A stretch of 21,958 nucleotides of DNA. Origin: Oceanicaulis sp. Lineage in GTDB: Bacteria > Pseudomonadota > Alphaproteobacteria > Caulobacterales > Maricaulaceae. Every line of letters begins with the position of its first letter. The first letter of the stretch is position 1. The position numbers and the translations under genes were made by a program. The stretch lies in assembly GCA_007571185.1 (NCBI GenBank), contig RKRX01000132.1:1-21958 (forward strand), given 5' to 3'. Under the pieces are notes generated by a model. It was not told where the DNA came from. It saw only the letters and a list, made by a program, of their open reading frames with translations, and did no database searches. This document shows, in pieces, positions 8,621 through 16,437 of this stretch.

Positions 8621-9619
8621 ATGGTTGATCCAAAACGCTCGACCCGCAAGGCCGGGTTCACCGGACCGGGGAGTTATATCCGCTGGATGCTGATTTTTCT
8701 GGCGGTGGTGGTTGCTCTAGGCGGCTTGTTGCACGCTCCGCTCCAGATGGCTTTCAAGGCCAATCCGGCTATCAATGGCTTGATTCTCGGTGTCCTGTTG
8801 ATCGGCATCGCCTATACTTTCCAGCAGGCGTTTGCGATCAGGCCGAGCGCTGAATGGCTATTGCGCCTGAATAAAGAAGAACACCCCGATCATTTGCCTA
8901 ATCCACCGGCCCTCATCGCGCCCATGGCGGTGCTGATCACAGATATTGCCGATGGTCATTCGCGTCTGTCTGCGGCCTCCGCGCGCGTGGTGCTGGACTC
9001 TGTTGCTGCACGCATGACCGAAAGCGGTGCGCTCACCCGCTATTTCGGTCGTCTCCTCATCTTTCTGGGGTTGCTGGGCACTTTCTGGGGTCTGCTTCAG
9101 GTCGTCGGAAATGTGGGTCATGCGGTGCGTGCGGTTTCGGAAACGTCCGGCGGTGCGGGCGAAGATCAGGTTATGGCGCTCATAAGTGCGATTGAAGACC
9201 CCATCGCCGGTATGGGCGTTGCGTTCGCTTCCTCCTTGTTTGGGTTGGGCGGCTCGTTGATCATCGGCTTTCTGGAGCTTCAGGCGAGTCGGGCGCAGAA
9301 CCGTTTCTACAATGAAGTCGAAGAATGGCTGTCGAGTATTTCCCGCCTGGCGGCGGCGGGTTCCATCGAGGATGAGACTTCCGGCGCTTATGTAGGCGCA
9401 TTACTCGAGCAGAGCACGGATATGCTGGATCGACACGCCCACAAGCTTGAGCGCCATACCCGTCAGCTTGAGAGCATCATGACCCGGTTTGCCGATGACG
9501 CAGTGGAAAGTCAGCGTGAGAACGCGCGCCTTCTGCGCGACGAGATCAAGGTTCTGGTACGGACATTGCAAGCGCAAGCCCATCTGGACCGCAGACATGG
9601 ATCAGACCGGGAAGGTTAG
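8621..9619 (+). CDS. MotA/TolQ/ExbB-like proton channel family protein
   Basis: A 332-residue inner-membrane protein with hydrophobic segments at about 21-41, 51-72, 141-165 and 190-220. The last two carry the MotA/TolQ/ExbB signature (LIFLGLLGTFWGL, then ...GMGVAFASSLFGLGG). The C-terminal 110 residues are charged and helical (a probable coiled coil in the cytoplasm or periplasm). ATG 8621 has AGGGGAG about 9 bases upstream; a GTG at 8591 in the same frame lacks one. It overlaps or abuts the next gene, which supplies the MotB-like partner. Together they should form an ion-driven stator-like unit that reaches the peptidoglycan. It is not a canonical flagellar MotA or ExbB, and its output is unknown. 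Confidence 0.8.
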   Translation: MVDPKRSTRKAGFTGPGSYIRWMLIFLAVVVALGGLLHAPLQMAFKANPAINGLILGVLLIGIAYTFQQAFAIRPSAEWLLRLNKEEHPDHLPNPPALIAPMAVLITDIADGHSRLSAASARVVLDSVAARMTESGALTRYFGRLLIFLGLLGTFWGLLQVVGNVGHAVRAVSETSGGAGEDQVMALISAIEDPIAGMGVAFASSLFGLGGSLIIGFLELQASRAQNRFYNEVEEWLSSISRLAAAGSIEDETSGAYVGALLEQSTDMLDRHAHKLERHTRQLESIMTRFADDAVESQRENARLLRDEIKVLVRTLQAQAHLDRRHGSDREG

Positions 9620-9623
9620 GTTT

Positions 9624-10640
9624 ATGATGCTGCCTCGCCATCTTCAGTCTAGCCGGGCCGATTCGGGGGATTACTGGCCTGGTTTCGTAGACGCGCTGGC
9701 GACCTTGCTACTGGTCATCGTCTTTCTTCTGGTGATTTTCACAGCCGGTCAGTTCGCCTTGTCACAGGCTTTGACCGGGCGGGATGAACAGCTCGCCGAA
9801 CTCAATGCCCGCCTGTTCACGCTGGCCGAAGAGCTCAATCTGGCGCGGGGCAGGAACGAAGAGTTGAGCCTGCGTGTTTCCAACCTGACTGAAGAGAACG
9901 AGGCGCTGAATGAACGCAATCTGGGCCTGACCAGACAGATTGAAACCCTGCAGGCCGATCTGGCCGCCACGCGCATCCGGCTGGATGAAGAGACGGCGCT
10001 GACCGAACAATCCTTGGCCGCCATCGCACAGTTGAATAACCAGATGGCGTTACTGCGTGATGAGCTGACGCGGCTTAATACAGTCCTCAACGCAGCGGAA
10101 GCCCGCGAAGCCGAGCTGGAAGCGGAAGTTGTCAATCTGGGCCGTCGGCTGAACGCCGCCCTTGCGAGTGAGGCGGCTCGACTGGCGCGGTATCGCTCGG
10201 AATTCTTTGGGCGACTGGTCGAAGTGCTGGGCGAACGCTCAGGCGTGCGGGTCGTAGGTGACCGGTTTGTGTTTGAAACCGACGTGTTGTTTGCGTCTGG
10301 ATCCGCCGAGTTGAGCGCACAGGGACGCGCATCCTTAACCCCGATCGCAGCGGCGATTATTCAGCTCACCAACGAAATCCCCGATGATCTGGATTGGGTT
10401 TTGCGTGTGGATGGACATACTGACCGCGTGCCTGTGGGTCCTTCCGCCGGTTTTGAATCCAACTGGGCGCTCTCCACAGCGCGGTCGCTGTCGGTGATCA
10501 ACTATTTTGAAGATCGCGGGGCGCCGTCTCGGCGTCTGCTGGCGGCCGGCTTTGGCGAGCACTATCCCCTGATCGAGGGGCGCACGGCGGAAGCCTATGC
10601 CCGCAATCGCCGGATTGAGTTGAAACTGACTGCACGCTAG
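9624..10640 (+). CDS. MotB-like protein with long coiled coil and C-terminal OmpA domain
   Basis: A 338-residue protein with a single N-terminal membrane helix (about 21-47) and an acidic residue at its start (Asp23 in GFVDALATLL), the position of the proton-carrying Asp of MotB/ExbD-type subunits. Residues about 50-190 form an extended Leu/Glu/Arg-rich coiled coil. An OmpA/MotB peptidoglycan-binding domain spans 212-336, with DGHTD (Asp267) and ARNRRIE (about 326-332). The frame is open far upstream. ATG 9624 has AAGG/TTAGG upstream at suitable spacing, while ATG 9597 overlaps the previous gene by 23 bases and has no such site. Four bases separate it from the ExbB-like gene, so they form one operon and probably one complex. 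Confidence 0.83.
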   Translation: MMLPRHLQSSRADSGDYWPGFVDALATLLLVIVFLLVIFTAGQFALSQALTGRDEQLAELNARLFTLAEELNLARGRNEELSLRVSNLTEENEALNERNLGLTRQIETLQADLAATRIRLDEETALTEQSLAAIAQLNNQMALLRDELTRLNTVLNAAEAREAELEAEVVNLGRRLNAALASEAARLARYRSEFFGRLVEVLGERSGVRVVGDRFVFETDVLFASGSAELSAQGRASLTPIAAAIIQLTNEIPDDLDWVLRVDGHTDRVPVGPSAGFESNWALSTARSLSVINYFEDRGAPSRRLLAAGFGEHYPLIEGRTAEAYARNRRIELKLTAR

Positions 10641-10802
10641 GCGAGTTTTGGTCCGGGCGAAACTTGAGATTATGCCCACTGACTCCGAGGGCTTGAAAAC
10701 ATGCGTCTTGGAGTGTACACGGCGCGCCTGAATTCACACAAGGGTTTCACTCAGGGGCGATTGTCGGTTGCTTGTGAATATAGAAAGGGCCAGAGTGGCG
10801 CG

Positions 10803-11024
10803 ATGAAACAGGATACCCATCCCGATTACCACTTCATTGAAGTCGTCATGACCAATGGAACGCGGTTCAAAACCCGCTCCACCTATGGTAAAAAGGGTGA
10901 TGTCCTTCAGCTGGATGTTGACCCAACCTCGCATCCGGCATGGACTGGCGGCTCGCAGACCCTTGTAGATCGCGCAGGTCGCGTGTCCAGGTTCAAAGAC
11001 AAGTTCAAAGGCTTCGGCGTCTGA
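10803..11024 (+). CDS. rpmE: 50S ribosomal protein L31 (zinc-free form)
   Basis: A 73-residue L31: it starts [16 protein letters not shown], contains SHPAWTGG and ends in a basic [10 protein letters not shown] tail. No cysteine is present, so this is the zinc-independent form that lacks the CxxC ribbon. The frame is open to 10701, but only ATG 10803 fits the family start; a purine-rich GAAAGGG lies about 12 bases before it. It is followed by the convergent DUF1192 gene. The 162-base leader after the OmpA gene may carry its own promoter, as the run of intervening sequence is non-coding. Confidence 0.95.
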   Translation: MKQDTHPDYHFIEVVMTNGTRFKTRSTYGKKGDVLQLDVDPTSHPAWTGGSQTLVDRAGRVSRFKDKFKGFGV

Positions 11025-11111
11025 GGCCCGTCTTCCTCAACTGTGCGTGGACCTTGGCTCTGTCAAAAGTTTTTCGAGCGATGCCCGCAACCTCTTGAGG
11101 CAGCTTAACAT

Positions 11112-11312
11112 TCAAGAAGAGGCCGGGGTTTTGAAAAACGCCTCGGCGGCGTTGAGTCCGGCTTTCTTGCGGGCGATAACCGCTTCGGTGCGGGCGATTT
11201 CGGCGCGCAGCATGTCAAGCCGTTCGTCAAGTTGGGCCAGCCCCAGATCACTAAGGTCTTCCCCGCATGTCAGCACATCGGTTCTGGAGTTCAGGGGTTC
11301 ATCGTGAAACAT
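11112..11312 (-). CDS. DUF1192 family small coiled-coil protein
   Basis: A 66-residue protein with a single predicted helix (LDERLDMLRAEIARTEAVIARKKAGLNAAEAFF in outline) typical of the alphaproteobacterial DUF1192 family, whose function is unknown. ATG 11312 is preceded by AGGAGA at ideal spacing. It is divergent from the quinone oxidoreductase gene, with 67 bases between starts, so the two may share a control region. The same pairing is familiar in Caulobacterales/Rhizobiales genomes. Confidence 0.75.
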   Translation of the reverse strand: MFHDEPLNSRTDVLTCGEDLSDLGLAQLDERLDMLRAEIARTEAVIARKKAGLNAAEAFFKTPASS

Positions 11313-11379
11313 GGCGGTCTCCTGTTTCTGTTCGCGGAGGGACGCATTCTTGCCGATTTCGCTTCAAGAGTCTCCATCC

Positions 11380-12363
11380 ATGAATTCGCATTCTTCCCGC
11401 ATCGTTCTCGCGCCGGCGCCGGGGGGTCCGGAGGTGCTGGCGGTGGAGACCCGCGCCCTGCCTGACCCAGACCCTGGCCACGTACTGATTGATGTGACAG
11501 CGAGCGGAGTGAACCGCGCCGATGTGTTTGAGCGGATGGGGTTGTATCCTCCGCCCGCGGGTGCGTCGGAAGGATTGGGTCTGGAAGTGTCAGGTCGGAT
11601 CCGGGCCGTCGGAGAGGGGGTTTCGGGCCTTGAGATCGGTCAGTCTGTCGTGGCTCTGGTCTCGGGCGGGGGGTATGCTGATATCGTGCGCGCTTGTGCA
11701 GGCAGCACACTGCCGGCGCCTGAGGGGGTGAATCTTATCGATGCTGCGGGCCTGCCTGAGGCGGTCTTCACTGTGTGGACAAACGTGTTCGATCAGGCCC
11801 GGCTTCAACCTGGCGAGCGTTTTGTAGTCCATGGCGGCGCCGGTGGCGTTGGATCCGCCGCCATTCAGATGGCCAAAGCTCACGGCGCGCATGTGATCGC
11901 CACAGCGAGGGGTGCGGTGCGCACTCATCTTTGCCGGGATTTGGGGGCGGATGAGGCTTATGATCATCAGGCTGAGGACTGGTCCGCTCGAATCCGTGAA
12001 CACGGCGGCGCCGATGTGATTCTGGACATGGTCGGGGGCGATTATGTACAACAGAATCTCGATTGTCTGAATGTGAAAGGCAGGATTGTCATGATCGCCT
12101 TTCTCAGGGGCCATCGGGTGGAGGTGGATTTGATGGGCGTGATGCTCAAGCGTCAGATTTTAACAGGTTCGACGCTGAGATCGCGTTCTGATGCCGAAAA
12201 AATGATGATTGCACAGGCCGTGCACACTAGAGTGTGGCCCTGGATCGCGCAAGGCGCCGTGCGCCCCCTGATCGATTCCCGGTTCGTGCTGGAATCGGTG
12301 CGGCAGGCGCACGCACGCATGGATGACGGCGGACATGCTGGGAAAATCCTGCTCATGCCTTAG
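11380..12363 (+). CDS. NAD(P)H quinone oxidoreductase, PIG3 family
   Basis: A 327-residue zinc-free medium-chain dehydrogenase/reductase related to zeta-crystallin and human TP53I3. SGVNRADVFERMGLYPPP (about 42-59) is the PIG3-type substrate segment. HGGAGGVGSAAIQ (151-163) is the Rossmann motif for NADPH. No structural or catalytic zinc cysteines are seen. It probably reduces quinones or activated carbonyls with NADPH. ATG 11380 fits the family start; the frame extends to 11311 without homology and would overlap the DUF1192 start. The downstream gene trcR follows after a 149-base spacer. Confidence 0.88.
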   Translation: MNSHSSRIVLAPAPGGPEVLAVETRALPDPDPGHVLIDVTASGVNRADVFERMGLYPPPAGASEGLGLEVSGRIRAVGEGVSGLEIGQSVVALVSGGGYADIVRACAGSTLPAPEGVNLIDAAGLPEAVFTVWTNVFDQARLQPGERFVVHGGAGGVGSAAIQMAKAHGAHVIATARGAVRTHLCRDLGADEAYDHQAEDWSARIREHGGADVILDMVGGDYVQQNLDCLNVKGRIVMIAFLRGHRVEVDLMGVMLKRQILTGSTLRSRSDAEKMMIAQAVHTRVWPWIAQGAVRPLIDSRFVLESVRQAHARMDDGGHAGKILLMP

Positions 12364-12512
12364 CGCCGTGCGGGTGTTTCCTCCTCAGGCGATACGGGTT
12401 ATATGGGCAGTTGCATGTCCTCCCGATCATTATCGCATGATGAGGGCGGTTCGACAGAACAATCGGGCGGCCCGCACCGGGTTTTCTTTATGGTTCAAAC
12501 ATGGGGGCCGAC

Positions 12513-13175
12513 ATGGCCGACATTCTCATGCCCAAGGCGACGGCGGTCTGGTTGGTGGACAACACCTCCCTGACTTTTGAGCAGATTGCAGATTTCACAG
12601 GTCTGCATCGTCTGGAAATAAAAGGCATTGCTGACGGTGACGTGGCTGCAGGCGTGCGGGGCGCGGACCCGATCGCGGCCGGTCAGCTTGAGCACGGGGA
12701 ACTCACTAAGGCTGAAGGTGATTCCAGCTATCGCATGACCGCTTCCAAGCCCAAATACGCCAAGCTGCAGGGAACGCGAGAAAGGGGCAGGCGCTATACT
12801 CCGTTGTCGCGCCGCCAGAACCGTCCGGATGCTATCGCCTGGCTGGTGCGCAATCACCCCGAACTGACCGACGCACAGATATCTAGGTTGGTCGGCACAA
12901 CCAAGAAGACCATTGAATCGGTGCGCGAACGCACCCATTGGAACTCACCCAATATCAAGCCGACCGATCCGGTCACTCTGGACTTGTGCACCCAGGTTGA
13001 ACTTGATTCTCAAGTGGCCAAGGCGTCCGCTCGCCGCGAACAGATGGAAGTGGCGGGCCAGGTGAATTCCCAGGATGACACCCTCAAGCCGGTTGAAAAG
13101 CAGGATGCGGACGTCAATGCCCCAACCACCCTGGCGGAGTTGTTCGGCAAACCCAGGACAGAGGACAAAAGTTGA
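12513..13175 (+). CDS. trcR: DUF1013 protein, TrcR-type cell-cycle transcriptional regulator
   Basis: A 220-residue protein conserved almost only in alphaproteobacteria; the DUF1013 family is now commonly named TrcR, a cell-cycle transcriptional regulator. It begins MADILMPKATAVWLVDN as in its relatives. Two helix-turn-helix-like segments are visible, about 19-42 (LTFEQIADFTGL...) and 117-140 (LTDAQISRLVGTT...). The C-terminal third is charged and probably disordered. ATG 12513 is chosen over ATG 12501 because of homology and a GGGGG stretch 6 bases before it. It converges with the SDR gene, 45 bases apart. The family is clear; the regulatory role is from family knowledge, not visible here. 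Confidence 0.85.
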   Translation: MADILMPKATAVWLVDNTSLTFEQIADFTGLHRLEIKGIADGDVAAGVRGADPIAAGQLEHGELTKAEGDSSYRMTASKPKYAKLQGTRERGRRYTPLSRRQNRPDAIAWLVRNHPELTDAQISRLVGTTKKTIESVRERTHWNSPNIKPTDPVTLDLCTQVELDSQVAKASARREQMEVAGQVNSQDDTLKPVEKQDADVNAPTTLAELFGKPRTEDKS

Positions 13176-13220
13176 ATCTCTACCTGGTGAGACGTTTGGC
13201 TTCCTGCGCTGAGGCGAGTG

Positions 13221-14042
13221 TCAATCCCGATAATTCCCGGATTCCATCGTGTAGTTCAATGCGGACCGTCCGCCATCGGCGTAGATGCATTCCCCGGTCA
13301 CATAGCTGGCGTCCTTGCTGGCGAGGAACCATGCCACCCCGGCGATGTCATCGGGATCAGCCGGGCGGCGGTTGAGCAGGGTGCGGGACACGGCGCGCTC
13401 TATGGCGCCTCTATCTTCGGTCCCCGTACGCAGACGGTCGGCGTTGATCGGACCCGGGCCTATTGCATTGACGCGCAGCCCCCGGGACGCCAGCGCCAGC
13501 GCCATGGATCTGGTCATCTGGCTCAAGGCGCCCCTGCTTATCAAGCAGGCCAGCTGGTCAGGAGCGGGAATCACAGCATTGACTGAACTGATATTGATGA
13601 TGGAATAGCGCTTGAGACAGTCCTCGATTCGGGTTTGTTCGGCTTCGATCTGTTCGGTCATTTGTCTGGCGGCGGCCCGGGCGACCAGGACAGCGCCACG
13701 CAAATTGACACTTATTACGGTGTCAAAATCGTCCATGGGCAGACTCAGAACATCACCCTTGGCGGTGGCGGCGGCATTGTTGATCAGTATATCCACCCGC
13801 TCAAATGCTGAACGGGTCTCCGCCATCAGGTTTGAAACGGCGAGACTGTCAGAAACATCGCATTGCACATAGAGCGCGGAGTCCTTACTGTTATTGAGAT
13901 CCGAGGCCAGCGCCTTCCCGGCCTTGTCGTCAATATCAGCGACCACAACACGCAAACCTTCATCCACGAATCGGCGGGCGCAAGCGGCGCCAACACCTTT
14001 TGAGCCGCCGGCAATGATAGCGACGCGGTCAGAGGTGACCAT
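13221..14042 (-). CDS. SDR-fold protein with substituted catalytic Tyr and Lys
   Basis: A 273-residue short-chain dehydrogenase/reductase by fold. The cofactor glycine motif is AGGSKGVG (11-18), the Asp in CDVSD (61-65) and NNAA (89-92) are present, and so is the catalytic Ser (NISS, Ser153). In active SDRs, Tyr lies 13 residues after that Ser and Lys 4 further on. Here those positions are Cys166 and Arg170 (LACLISRGAL), where relatives read PYNVSKGGL. The codons are TGC and AGG, so this is not a frame artefact. The rest is intact, including the IGPGPI turn and the C-terminal YADGG. It could be a pseudoenzyme, a binding or regulatory protein, or an enzyme with altered chemistry. ATG 14042 has GGGAG 7-8 bases upstream. 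Confidence 0.82.
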   Translation of the reverse strand: MVTSDRVAIIAGGSKGVGAACARRFVDEGLRVVVADIDDKAGKALASDLNNSKDSALYVQCDVSDSLAVSNLMAETRSAFERVDILINNAAATAKGDVLSLPMDDFDTVISVNLRGAVLVARAAARQMTEQIEAEQTRIEDCLKRYSIINISSVNAVIPAPDQLACLISRGALSQMTRSMALALASRGLRVNAIGPGPINADRLRTGTEDRGAIERAVSRTLLNRRPADPDDIAGVAWFLASKDASYVTGECIYADGGRSALNYTMESGNYRD

Positions 14043-14158
14043 GATAAAACTCCCGTGCGGTTAAGGGGGTTGCTCCCGAGCCTGTCCGCTACAGCTCTGT
14101 AGACCACCCGGCCCTGTGCAGACCGCGGTCTTTCTTGCGATCGTGTCAGAGAGGAAAA

Positions 14159-14329
14159 TCACTGTCGAACTCGAAGCGATTCGATTTCCTCTTTGAGCTT
14201 AAGTTTTTGTTTTTTGAGATTGGTGATCCGAAGAGGATCGGCGGAGGGGCGCTTCATCTCTTGGGTGATCTGATGGTCTAGCTTTTCGTGGCGGGCGTCG
14301 AGTTCACGAATACGCGCATCTGTGGCCAT
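14159..14329 (-). CDS. YdcH-like (DUF465) small protein
   Basis: A 56-residue helical protein with the DUF465 pattern: RIRELDARHEKLD near the start and LKKQKLKLKEEIE near the end. The family is widespread in proteobacteria and of unknown function. ATG 14329 is chosen because AAAGGGAG precedes it; the frame runs on to 14386 without family similarity. It is divergent from ubiX with 95 bases between starts. Confidence 0.8.
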   Translation of the reverse strand: MATDARIRELDARHEKLDHQITQEMKRPSADPLRITNLKKQKLKLKEEIESLRVRQ

Positions 14330-14400
14330 ATGGGTCTCCCTTTTTGCAGGCGCCTTAGTGAACCATGTCTTCGCGGTGCAACACAATTTACAAACTGCTG

Positions 14401-14430
14401 TGACATGTGCACGGAGTTCACGTGATGTCA
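14401..14430 (+). promoter_or_regulatory. Inverted repeat covering the ubiX ribosome binding site and start codon
   Basis: TGACAT at 14401-14406 is the exact inverted partner of ATGTCA at 14425-14430, whose first three bases are the ubiX ATG. GTG (14407-14409) pairs with CAC (14419-14421), leaving GTG 14422-14424 bulged. GGAG (14413-14416), the ribosome binding site, lies in the loop. If transcribed from upstream, the RNA could fold so that the start codon is in a stem. Translational control is inferred from this geometry only. Confidence 0.35.
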
Positions 14431-15048
14431 GTGCAACCTTTCAAACGTCTGATTGTTGGTCTGTCCGGCGCTTCAGGGGTGATTTATGCGGTGCGCGCCC
14501 TTGAGGCGCTCAAGTCGCTGGGCGTGGAACGCCATGTGGTGGCTAGCAAGGCCGCGGAGATGACCTTGTTCTATGAGATGGGGAAAAAGCCCGGTTTCCT
14601 GCGTGATCATGCCGAATACCTGTACAAACAGCCTGACGTGGGCGCGGCGATCGCTTCGGGCTCGTTTCAGACCATGGGCATGTTGATTGCGCCGTGTTCA
14701 GTGCGCACCATGAGCGAGATCGCCACCGGAATGACGGTCTCGCTTCTAACCCGTGCGGCGGATGTCGTGCTCAAGGAGCGCCGTCGCCTGGTGTTGATGG
14801 TCCGCGAGACGCCGTTTCATCTGGGACATTTGCGCACCATGATCCGACTCACCGAGATGGGGGCGATCATCATGCCGCCTTTGCCCGCTTTCTATGCTCA
14901 TCCAGAATCGGTTGATGATATTGTCAATCAGTCCGTGGGGCGGGCGCTGGATATGTTTGGCCTGGACTGGGATGCGACACGCCGCTGGGGTGAAGATCTG
15001 GAGTCGGGACGCCGCCCAACGATGCGCGCTCGTGAGGACGGTCTGTGA
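14425..15048 (+). CDS. ubiX: UbiX-type flavin prenyltransferase
   Basis: A 207-residue enzyme that attaches a prenyl group to FMN to make prenylated FMN, the cofactor of UbiD-family decarboxylases in ubiquinone synthesis. The N-terminal GLSGASGV (12-19) binds FMN. IAPCSVRTMSEIATG (about 88-102), VRETP (126-130) and MPPLPAFY (150-157) are the family active-site segments. ATG 14425 has GGAG 8 bases upstream; GTG 14407 is in frame but lacks a site. Its stop overlaps the GTG start of the following TIGR02444 gene. No ubiD is seen in the window. Confidence 0.92.
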   Translation: MSVQPFKRLIVGLSGASGVIYAVRALEALKSLGVERHVVASKAAEMTLFYEMGKKPGFLRDHAEYLYKQPDVGAAIASGSFQTMGMLIAPCSVRTMSEIATGMTVSLLTRAADVVLKERRRLVLMVRETPFHLGHLRTMIRLTEMGAIIMPPLPAFYAHPESVDDIVNQSVGRALDMFGLDWDATRRWGEDLESGRRPTMRAREDGL

Positions 15049-15530
15049 ATGAGTTCTGGAATTTCTCGGTCAGGGCGTACGCCCGATCCGGTGTGAAGTC
15101 GGCCTGCTTGACGTTTCAGTCAGCCGGGTTGGATGTGAATGTGGGTCTCTGGATCATCTGGATCTGTGTGAACGGGCGCGATCCCGGCCCGGCGCTCGAT
15201 CAGGCGGTGGCGCTATCCGCCCGCTGGAACGCCCGCGTGGTCAAACCGTTGCGCCAGGCGCGCGATACATTGAAATCAACCCCGAAAGAGATTGATCTCG
15301 ATGCAGGTTTAGCTTTGCGAAACGCTGTCCTGAACGCGGAACTGGAAGCGGAGCGCCTGGAGCAGCTGGCGCTGGGGGCTCTCGCCAGATCCTGCCCTGA
15401 ACATGGGAGCGAACGCCTTGAGACTCTTGTAATGTCCCGAATGCAGGATTACGCCGCGCGCTTGGGTGTCTCCGCCGTGGTGACCGATCTTTTCGTGGAA
15501 AATGTTTTCGGGTCCATCAGGAATACGTAA
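15045..15530 (+). CDS. TIGR02444 / DUF2390 family protein
   Basis: A 161-residue protein with the family opening FWNFSVRAYARSGVKSACLTFQ and a conserved DVNVGLW(II)W stretch (about 30-39), followed by a helical C-terminal region. The function of the family is not known. The start codon GTG 15045 overlaps the ubiX stop (GTGA), and GAGGA lies at 15033-15037, so its translation is probably coupled to ubiX. It is the last intact rightward gene before a ~900-base remnant region. Confidence 0.78.
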   Translation: MNEFWNFSVRAYARSGVKSACLTFQSAGLDVNVGLWIIWICVNGRDPGPALDQAVALSARWNARVVKPLRQARDTLKSTPKEIDLDAGLALRNAVLNAELEAERLEQLALGALARSCPEHGSERLETLVMSRMQDYAARLGVSAVVTDLFVENVFGSIRNT

Positions 15531-15676
15531 CGCATCTGTCTCAAAGCTTGCCGCCTGCTGCATCTGAGTCATCTTCCATTAAAATTTGCCTGTCGGCTCA
15601 AGTGGCGTCTTGATCCTACCCAAACCCACAGCGGAGCAACCGCGCCAGCTCTCGACACAGCAGCGTCCACCCTCAG
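15531..15676. other. Non-coding stretch right of the DUF2390 gene
   Basis: No ORF, RNA gene or clear terminator was found in these 146 bases. Together with the pseudogene that follows and the 126 bases at 16312-16437, it forms a ~900-base region between two intact core genes that holds no functional gene I can recognise. Confidence 0.4.
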
Positions 15677-16311
15677 TCACACACCATAGGTCGCTTTAAT
15701 AATCTCCTCCCGCGTCCAGCCATCCTTACCCGCCGTCACTTCAATCCACTTGATCCCCCAATCCTGATACGTCCGCATCTGTGCTCTCAGCAAACGCCGC
15801 GCGATCTGGTGCGCGCTTTCAGGTCAAACGTCTGCTCTACGTGATAGCGCCGGTTCACCGTTCCCTTTGACAATGAGTCCACAAGCAACAAACCCAACCG
15901 ACCATCCTTATACCGAACCCCAATCTCCGCATCCCGAAACACCTCCTCCCCACCACCGAGCCGCCGCGCCACATCCCGAGGCATCACCGGACCGAACAAC
16001 GCCCGATACGCCTTCGCCGTTACCGCATCGCCGCCGAGCTCAGCAAGCAACGCTCCTTCGCTGAACGGGCCCGGAACATCCATCTCATCAACCGTGCGAT
16101 TGAGCCGCGAGACCTGGCCATCCACAGACGCCCGCGTACCCTTGGGAACCTCGTCGCCGGGCAACTCTAACTCCTCCCAGCCCTTAGGGATCGGAATCGT
16201 TGTCGATCGACAATTCGGGCGCCTTGGCGGCTTCGGGTCTCTGTCAATCTCATAGGTCATCCCATCGCGATTCTGGCGGCTCAGCGTCGTCCGGTTGTCC
16301 AACCTCGACAC
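15677..16311 (-). pseudogene. Frameshifted remnant, possibly the C-terminal end of a YD/Rhs-type polymorphic toxin
   Basis: One leftward frame is open from GTG 16311 to a stop at 15787 (174 codons). It opens with RLDNRTTLSRQNRDGMTYEID, which resembles a YD/Rhs repeat, then PKPPRRP and a unique region. Just before the stop, a neighbouring frame continues naturally: from about 15815 it reads HQIARRLLRAQ, TYQDWGIKW and WTREEIIKATYGV, ending at TGA 15677. A single-base shift near 15811-15825 would join them. A TAG sits immediately upstream of 16311, and no preceding gene body exists. The piece therefore looks like a stranded 3' end. The toxin idea rests on the repeat-like start; the unique domain is not recognised (ARRLLRAQ...GIKWIEV is faintly GNAT-like). 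Confidence 0.5.
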
Positions 16312-16437
16312 CTACTGAATCCTAGACAGCAAACCGTTCGCACGCCAACGAGACCTTGCTCAATGGGTCGGGTTATCGAGCCCCGATTCATCGACAGATC
16401 GTCCCAATCACGCCTCGAAGGAGGATTGAGGCGCCGC

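Noticed and set aside
8621..10640. Zorya defence system (ZorA/ZorB)
   Set aside because: The two-subunit layout fits, but there is no ZorC, ZorD or ZorE nearby and the surroundings are housekeeping genes.
12471..12488. Terminator-like CCCGCACCGGG followed by TTTTCTTT before trcR
   Set aside because: The stem is only 4 base pairs with a 3-base loop and it sits 25 bases ahead of a start codon, too weak to call.
16405..16428. Inverted repeat CAAT..CCTC / GAGG ATTG downstream of ptsN
   Set aside because: The position suits a leftward terminator, but the arms have a 4-base bulge and no T-run follows.
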